Below are positions 7,298 to 11,960 of a stretch of 11,960 nucleotides of DNA, piece by piece. Position 1 is the stretch's first letter. The number at the start of each line of letters is the position of its first letter. The DNA is from Cypionkella sp. (lineage in GTDB: Bacteria > Pseudomonadota > Alphaproteobacteria > Rhodobacterales > Rhodobacteraceae), in NCBI GenBank assembly GCA_018063485.1, contig JAGPBG010000027.1:1-11960 (forward strand). The letters are read 5' to 3'. A program made the translations under genes and the position numbers. The notes beneath the pieces were generated by a model. That model searched no databases. It was not told the DNA's origin and saw only the letters and a list, made by a program, of their open reading frames with translations.

Positions 7298-8223
7298 GGC
7301 ATGGCCTTTTGAATTGGGGCCTTTTGAATTGGGGCCTTTTGCAAAACGCCTCGCGCGGTGGCAAGGCCGGCAAGGGTGCAGGCGGTGGCGTCAAGCTGTT
7401 CAGGCGTGACGCCCTGGGCGGCAAGAGCGGTAGCGTAAGTGCTTGATAGTTTGGGAGAACCTATCAATACAACGCGCTGGCCCAGCCAATAGGGTTTGGC
7501 GGCGGCAAGTTCTACGCCGATCAAAAGGCCCGAAAGGCGGGCGCGGGCGGCGGCGGGGGAAAGGTTTGCGATCAGGCTTTCGGCGCGCAGGGTGAACAGG
7601 CGGGCGGACAGGCGTTCGGGGCGCTCCATCGCGGCGGCCACACCTGCGGTGAAGGCGGTGGCGTCCCAATCAGTGGAGGTGACGGAGTGGCGCAGGACGG
7701 ATCGGGTTGACAGCAGTGCGAACAACTCACCGGTCATGAAGGTTTGAAAGCTGACCACTTCACCGGCCGAGATATGCGCCCATTTGGAATGGGTGCCGGG
7801 CAGGCACATAACGCCGTCGAAATCCGGCATCAAAGCCAGTGCGCCCGCGATCTGGGTTTCCTCACCGCGCATCACATCGGCGGGTTGGATCTGTTTCAGG
7901 CCCGGCGCGATGCGCAGATCAAGGCGCGAATCCTGCGTGGGAACCTGGGTAAGTGTCGCGTGTGCGACAGGTATGCAGGGCGTGGCGCGATAGGGCGCCT
8001 CAAACCAGCCTTGGCGCGATCCGACCATGCCGCAGGCGATCACTTGGGTTTTGCGCGAAAGCCATGGAGAGATCAGGCGCAGGAGGGCGGGTCCAAACTC
8101 GGCGCGGGTAAGGGTGCCCATGCCCTCGGCGCTGCTGGCCTCGGCCATCGGGCCCTCGGGGCCCATCGCCCAAACCCGCAGGTTCGAGGTGCCCCAATCA
8201 ACGGCGATCCAATCTGGGGACAT
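7294..8223 (-). CDS. dgoK: 2-dehydro-3-deoxygalactonokinase
   Basis: This 309-residue kinase phosphorylates 2-dehydro-3-deoxygalactonate at O6 with ATP, the step before DgoA. The N-terminus [13 protein letters not shown] (6-18) is the ATP-binding signature of the DgoK family. [15 protein letters not shown] (64-78), [11 protein letters not shown] (119-129), LPGTHSKW (141-148) and [16 protein letters not shown] (162-177) follow in the expected order. I chose ATG 8223 rather than the upstream ATG at 8283 because AGAAAGG lies 7 bases before it and the family starts at this point; the longer frame runs back into GH36. The last 15 residues are an odd repeat ([15 protein letters not shown]) encoded by a 15-bp tandem repeat, probably a dispensable tail. 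The gene follows GH36 after 17 bases and overlaps dgoA by 4. Confidence 0.94.
   Translation of the reverse strand: MSPDWIAVDWGTSNLRVWAMGPEGPMAEASSAEGMGTLTRAEFGPALLRLISPWLSRKTQVIACGMVGSRQGWFEAPYRATPCIPVAHATLTQVPTQDSRLDLRIAPGLKQIQPADVMRGEETQIAGALALMPDFDGVMCLPGTHSKWAHISAGEVVSFQTFMTGELFALLSTRSVLRHSVTSTDWDATAFTAGVAAAMERPERLSARLFTLRAESLIANLSPAAARARLSGLLIGVELAAAKPYWLGQRVVLIGSPKLSSTYATALAAQGVTPEQLDATACTLAGLATARGVLQKAPIQKAPIQKAMP
7303..7341. repeat. 15-bp tandem repeat, 2.6 copies, at the 3' end of dgoK
   Basis: The unit GGCCTTTTGAATTGG occurs perfectly at 7303-7317 and 7318-7332, with a partial copy at 7333-7341. It is in frame with dgoK, giving repeated QKAPI peptides. On the minus strand each copy contains AAAAGG (7305-7310, 7320-7325, 7335-7340); the first is spaced 7 bases from the dgoA ATG and is its likely ribosome binding site. 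Because the unit is a multiple of three, copy-number change would not shift the dgoK frame. Confidence 0.95.
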
Positions 8224-8230
8224 GGTGGCA

Positions 8231-8237
8231 CCTTTCT
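8231..8237 (-). promoter_or_regulatory. Shine-Dalgarno deciding the dgoK start
   Basis: AGAAAGG on the minus strand ends 7 bases before ATG 8223. It occupies most of the 17-base gap between the GH36 stop and dgoK and favours this start over the longer open frame that begins at 8283. Confidence 0.7.
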
Positions 8238-8240
8238 GCA

Positions 8241-10301
8241 TCAAAGTCGCTGCCCCTCTAACACCCAGATCGAGGCGGGCCAAGTGATGGGCAGCGTGAT
8301 CCCGTTTTGCATGAGCGCCGCACCCGTGAGGGTGAGGCTTTGGGTTTTCAGCGCGTTGGGGCCGCGCGACTGGCGCGGGGCCGAGGCGCGGTTGCGCAGA
8401 GTGATGGTGTATTTGGCTTGCGGGTCGAGGGCGGTCAGGCGCAGGGGGCGGGGCAGGATTTGCAGCGAGGTTTCGGACTGGCCCGCAAAGACCACGAAAC
8501 GGCTGCCATCCTCGGCGAGTTGCTGTTCGGCGATCACGGCGGGATCGGCGGCATCAAGGCGGTGGATGGTTCCCGTCATCATCCACGCGCGGTTTTCTTT
8601 CCACCAGGTGGTGATTTCAGTGAGGGTTGCGGACTCATCAGGGGTCAATTCACGCAGGTCCATCTCGAAGCCGAGATGGCGTTGGGCGGCGACCCAGGCG
8701 CGGAACTCCATCGACAGGATGCGGCCGGAGGTGTGGGATTTCTTTGGGCCGACATGACTGCCGGTGACGGCGGCGGGCAGGAACAGGGCTGCCTCATGTT
8801 GCATGCGCAGACGTTCCAGCGCGTCGTTGCTGTCAGAAAGCCAGACGCGCTGGGTGCGGGCAAGGATGCCTGCGTCGATGCGGCCACCACCCGAGGCGCA
8901 GCTTTCGAGTTCGACCATGGGATGGGCGGTGCGCAGACGGTCAAACAGGGCATAGGTGCCTCGGGTTTGCGCGGCATCGATCACGGGCAGCAGGCGGTTG
9001 TGATCCCATTTGATATAGTCGATGTCGTATTCGCTCAGGATCGCCGAGATGGCGTCGAAAAGGTAATCGCGGACCTGTGGCTGCGCCATGTTCAGCACCA
9101 TCTGCTGGCGGCCCGTGACCTGATCGGAGGGGCCGAGGCGCCAATCGGGATGGGCGCGGGCGAGGTCGCTGTCGGGGTTGACCATTTCAGGTTCGAACCA
9201 GAGGCCGAAACTCATGCCCAGCGCGTGGACGTGGTTGATCAGGGGGTGCAGGCCATCGGGCCATTTGGCGCGGTCGATGGTCCAATCGCCCAGCGAGGTT
9301 GTGTCATCGTTGCGACAGCCAAACCAGCCATCGTCCAGCACAAAACGCTCGGCTCCGATGGCGGCTGCGTGGTCGGCGATGGCGGCAAGGTCGGGGAGGT
9401 TGTGGTTGAAATAGACCGCTTCCCAGCAGTTGTAATGGACGGGGCGTTTGGTTCGGGGCCATTGCACCACCCGGTCACGGAGGTCACGTTGGAAGGTGGT
9501 GGCGATGCCGTTGAGGCCGGTGGTGGATGCGGCGGCAATCAGTTCGGCGGATTCAAAGCGGGTGTTGGGCAGGGTTTCGCTGTGCAATGGCGCACCGAAT
9601 TGGATTTGGCGGCGGCCGTCGGGCAGTTCCTCGGCCACCATCCGGTGCCCGCCTGACCATGCGTAGGACAGGGCCAAAGCGGTGCCGATGGTGTTGGTGC
9701 AGCCCGCCTCTGCCAGGATCAGGAAGGGCGGGTGTTCGTGGCCAGAGCGCCCGGTGCGGGATTCGCGGTTGCGGATGCCGGGGGCCCACTCAACGCGGTT
9801 GAGGTGGAACTCGCGCGTCCATTTGCCGTGAACGTCGATCATGCCACCTGATTGCGGGGCTGGCAGGACGGGGGCGGCCAGCCAGTGCAGACGGATCGGG
9901 CGGGTGGCGTCCAGCACGGTTTGCAGGGTGATCACACCTGTTGGGTGGGGGGTGAGGCTATGGGTGAGGGTGAGGCCTTCGGATTCGCTGATCAGATACA
10001 GCGCGCCGTTCAAGTCCCGGTCGCGGGCGAAGGTGAAGGCGGGCAAAAGGGGGGTGCCATCGGCCTCCGATAGCATCAGGCCGGGCTGGCCCTGGAACGC
10101 GCGGCCGGGTTCGGGGGTCAGCGACAGGGCGGGCAAGGCGTCGATCATGCCGCCGGTGAGGTCTTGGACCGATGATAGCGCCAGTTGGGCCAGGTCTTCG
10201 CCATCGGGCAGGCGGGGCCCCCAATGGATCACCTCGGGGATGCCGCCTGATGAGGCCAGCGCGATGGTTTGCGCCGGGCTATCAATACGCCAGGTTTTCA
10301 C
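8241..10301 (-). CDS. GH36 alpha-galactosidase
   Basis: This 686-residue enzyme removes terminal alpha-galactosyl groups, as in melibiose- or raffinose-type sugars or alpha-galactosylated glycerol. The frame is open to 10670, but the upstream part only mirrors the permease gene. The start is taken as GTG 10301, giving MKTWRI; it overlaps the permease TGA as GTGA and has GGGGG 7 bases upstream. An N-terminal beta-sandwich domain spans about 1-290. The catalytic barrel shows FVLDDGWFG (320-328), LWFEPEMVNPDSDL (367-380), DYIKWDHNR with nucleophile D433, ESCASGGGRIDAG (466-478) and WLSDSNDALERLRMQ with acid/base D490. A C-terminal beta domain follows. Length is near the 700-730 usual for bacterial GH36. 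No signal peptide is seen, so it acts in the cytoplasm on material brought in by the adjacent ABC permeases. Confidence 0.94.
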   Translation of the reverse strand: MKTWRIDSPAQTIALASSGGIPEVIHWGPRLPDGEDLAQLALSSVQDLTGGMIDALPALSLTPEPGRAFQGQPGLMLSEADGTPLLPAFTFARDRDLNGALYLISESEGLTLTHSLTPHPTGVITLQTVLDATRPIRLHWLAAPVLPAPQSGGMIDVHGKWTREFHLNRVEWAPGIRNRESRTGRSGHEHPPFLILAEAGCTNTIGTALALSYAWSGGHRMVAEELPDGRRQIQFGAPLHSETLPNTRFESAELIAAASTTGLNGIATTFQRDLRDRVVQWPRTKRPVHYNCWEAVYFNHNLPDLAAIADHAAAIGAERFVLDDGWFGCRNDDTTSLGDWTIDRAKWPDGLHPLINHVHALGMSFGLWFEPEMVNPDSDLARAHPDWRLGPSDQVTGRQQMVLNMAQPQVRDYLFDAISAILSEYDIDYIKWDHNRLLPVIDAAQTRGTYALFDRLRTAHPMVELESCASGGGRIDAGILARTQRVWLSDSNDALERLRMQHEAALFLPAAVTGSHVGPKKSHTSGRILSMEFRAWVAAQRHLGFEMDLRELTPDESATLTEITTWWKENRAWMMTGTIHRLDAADPAVIAEQQLAEDGSRFVVFAGQSETSLQILPRPLRLTALDPQAKYTITLRNRASAPRQSRGPNALKTQSLTLTGAALMQNGITLPITWPASIWVLEGQRL

Positions 10302-11143
10302 TTTACCGCCCCCATGGTGAGGCCCGCGATGAAGTGTTTCTGCATCAGGAAAAACATCAATACCGGCGGCATGGCAGCGATGATCGAGCCGGCGGAAACC
10401 AGTTGCCAGGCGGCGATCCATTGGCCATTCAGCGAGTTCAGGCCTGCCGTGATCGGCTGTGCCTCGCGACTGGTGGTCAGGACTGTGGCCCAGAAGTAAT
10501 CGTTCCAGATGAAGGTGAAAATCAGCACCGACAGTGCGGCGATGGCCGGGCGCATCAGGGGCAGCACGATATACCAGAAGATGCGGACCTCGGAGACGCC
10601 TTCGACGCGCGCGGCTTCGATCAATTCGAACGGTAGGGCCTTGATGAAATTGCGCATGAAGAGGGTGCAAAATCCGGTCTGAAACGCGATGTGGAACAGG
10701 GCAAGACCCGTTGTCGTGTTGATCAGGCCCATTTGATAGGTCAGGTCGCGAACCGGCACCATCAGGATCTGGAAGGGAACGAAATTGCCTGCGACGAACA
10801 GAAAGAACACCAGCAGGTTCGAGCGGAATTTGTAGATGCCCAGTGCGAATCCGGTCATTGTTGACAAGGCCACCGCGCCGATAACCACGGGAATCGTCAG
10901 CTTGAACGAATTCAGGATATATCGGCCGATGTCGGAATTGCGGAACACATCGGCGTAGTTTTCAAAGGCGATATAGCTTGGCATTCCGAAATAGTTGCCC
11001 TGCGCCAGATCAGAAGCCGGGCGCACGGAGGTGACGGCCACTCCCAACAGCGGGAATAACCAGAACAAAAGCGCGATGGGCAGCGCAATCTTGTATAGAT
11101 TTTGGGTGATCGCAGAGGTTTGCTGGATGGGTCTTGGAAACAT
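10298..11143 (-). CDS. Carbohydrate ABC transporter permease, MalG type
   Basis: This 281-residue inner-membrane protein is one half of the channel of a sugar ABC importer (CUT1-like). Six hydrophobic segments are visible, at about 18-38, 82-104, 108-130, 142-165, 200-222 and 250-270. The cytoplasmic EAA loop, which docks on the ATPase, is ELIEAARVEGVSEVRIFW followed by LPLMRP (173-199). The short C-terminal tail ends FIAGLTMGAVK, as is usual for MalG-type subunits. The start has GGAGAG 7 bases upstream. It lies 67 bp after the partner permease, and its stop overlaps the GH36 start, which ties it to galactoside uptake. The exact sugar is inferred from the neighbouring enzymes. Confidence 0.94.
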   Translation of the reverse strand: MFPRPIQQTSAITQNLYKIALPIALLFWLFPLLGVAVTSVRPASDLAQGNYFGMPSYIAFENYADVFRNSDIGRYILNSFKLTIPVVIGAVALSTMTGFALGIYKFRSNLLVFFLFVAGNFVPFQILMVPVRDLTYQMGLINTTTGLALFHIAFQTGFCTLFMRNFIKALPFELIEAARVEGVSEVRIFWYIVLPLMRPAIAALSVLIFTFIWNDYFWATVLTTSREAQPITAGLNSLNGQWIAAWQLVSAGSIIAAMPPVLMFFLMQKHFIAGLTMGAVK

Positions 11144-11210
11144 GGCTCAGCTCTCCACAGGGTTTGGCAATAAGTTGCGGGCGCAGGGCGATGGCTGAGT
11201 TTCGGACATC

Positions 11211-11960
11211 TTAACGCTCGGTTTCGTCACGCCACATCTTCCAGATGAAGCCCGAAATGAAGATCATCATGATGCCGAACAGAACGACAGCAATCGCGGC
11301 CCCGTAGCCCATCCGATAGCCATATTCCGACAGTGCCTTTTCATACATATAGTAGGAGAGCACCCGGCTGGAGCCATAGGGGCCACCATTGGTCATAATG
11401 GAAACCAGATCGAAACTGCGCAACGCGCCGATGACAGTGACCACCACGGCGATAAAGGTGGCGGGGCGAAGCTGCGGCAAGATCACATACCACAGCATCT
11501 TCATACCCTTGGCACCGTCCAGCCGCGCCGCTTCGATCTGATCGGGGGCGACGTTGTTTAGGCCGGTCAGATACAGGATCATCACATAGGCGATCTGCGG
11601 CCAAAGCCCGGCCACGATGATGCCATAGGTCACAAAGCGCTCGTCTGCCAACACAGCGACGCCTTGGCCTGTCATCCATTCCGTCAGCTTGTAGAACAGT
11701 CCGAAGTTGGGCGCGTAGAACCATGCGAACATCAGGCCCACAACGACCTGGCTGATCACGAAGGGGAAGAAAAACAGCGATTTATAGATCCGTATGCCGC
11801 GCACGGTTTGGTTCAGAAAGATCGCAATGAACAGGCCGGCAGGGACGGCCAGCATATAAAGCACCAGCCAGATCACGTTGTTTTTCAGCGATGTATAGAA
11901 ATTGTCATCATCCATCAGCTCGACATAATTGGCGGTGCCGACCCAGGTTTTTGCGCCCAA
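11211..11960 (-). CDS. Carbohydrate ABC transporter permease, MalF/UgpA type, 5' end cut by window
   Basis: The last 250 codons of the partner permease are present; the frame is open to the window edge. The edge codon TTG is more likely an internal leucine than a start, because family members are about 290-310 residues and the first membrane segment is missing. Visible parts are a region before the channel domain (NYVELMDDDNFYTSLKNNVIW), at least five hydrophobic segments, and an EAA loop DQIEAARLDGAKGMKMLWYVILPQLRP. MTNGGPYGSSRVLSYYMYEKAL between the last segments is typical of CUT1 sugar permeases. It should pair with the MalG-type subunit; the binding protein and ATPase are not in the window and would be expected beyond 11960. 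Substrate inferred as a galactoside from the operon. Confidence 0.93.
   Translation of the reverse strand: MGAKTWVGTANYVELMDDDNFYTSLKNNVIWLVLYMLAVPAGLFIAIFLNQTVRGIRIYKSLFFFPFVISQVVVGLMFAWFYAPNFGLFYKLTEWMTGQGVAVLADERFVTYGIIVAGLWPQIAYVMILYLTGLNNVAPDQIEAARLDGAKGMKMLWYVILPQLRPATFIAVVVTVIGALRSFDLVSIMTNGGPYGSSRVLSYYMYEKALSEYGYRMGYGAAIAVVLFGIMMIFISGFIWKMWRDETER

Noticed and set aside
8307..9656. A 449-codon plus-strand frame opposite GH36
   Set aside because: Antisense shadow; no domain signal, and GH36 motifs run unbroken on the other strand.

Overview
The window reads as chromosomal DNA from an alphaproteobacterium, most likely a member of the Rhodobacterales. The basis is high GC with strong third-position GC preference (which produces long antisense open frames), dense gene packing, and the family types present: an MttB-like methyltransferase, an alphaproteobacterial-type GH13 alpha-glucosidase, and a sugar ABC operon fused to De Ley-Doudoroff genes. 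No RNA genes, insertion sequences, CRISPR arrays, integrases or attachment sites were seen. About 98% of the window is protein coding. The assignment is by eye, without any database search.

Right-hand block (minus strand, transcribed from 11960 down to 3943): one tightly packed operon for galactosides. In transcription order it holds a MalF/UgpA-type ABC permease (cut by the window edge), a MalG-type permease, a GH36 alpha-galactosidase, 2-dehydro-3-deoxygalactonokinase (dgoK), 2-dehydro-3-deoxy-6-phosphogalactonate aldolase (dgoA), an SMP-30 family lactonase and a GH42 beta-galactosidase. Four of the six junctions are 4-base start/stop overlaps (GTGA or ATGA). The likely logic is uptake of an intact galactoside, cytoplasmic release of galactose from alpha and beta linkages, oxidation to galactonolactone, ring opening, dehydration, phosphorylation and aldol cleavage to pyruvate and glyceraldehyde 3-phosphate. 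Galactose dehydrogenase, galactonate dehydratase, the solute-binding protein, the ABC ATPase and a regulator are not in the window; they may lie beyond 11960 or elsewhere.

Middle (plus strand, 2363-3946): a GH13 subfamily-23-like alpha-glucosidase, convergent with the operon. Its stop overlaps the GH42 stop by 4 bases. It is divergent from the next gene across a 122-bp regulatory gap that contains an inverted repeat and a plausible promoter.

Left-hand block (minus strand, 2240 down to 1): a 12-helix MFS transporter and, 52 bp downstream, the first 317 codons of an MttB-family (trimethylamine/betaine-type) methyltransferase that runs off the window. These two may form a separate unit concerned with methylated amines, but the link is inferred only from adjacency.

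The most unusual local feature is a 15-bp tandem repeat at the 3' end of dgoK. It encodes repeated QKAPI peptides, and each copy carries a Shine-Dalgarno-like AAAAGG; the proximal copy is correctly spaced to serve dgoA.
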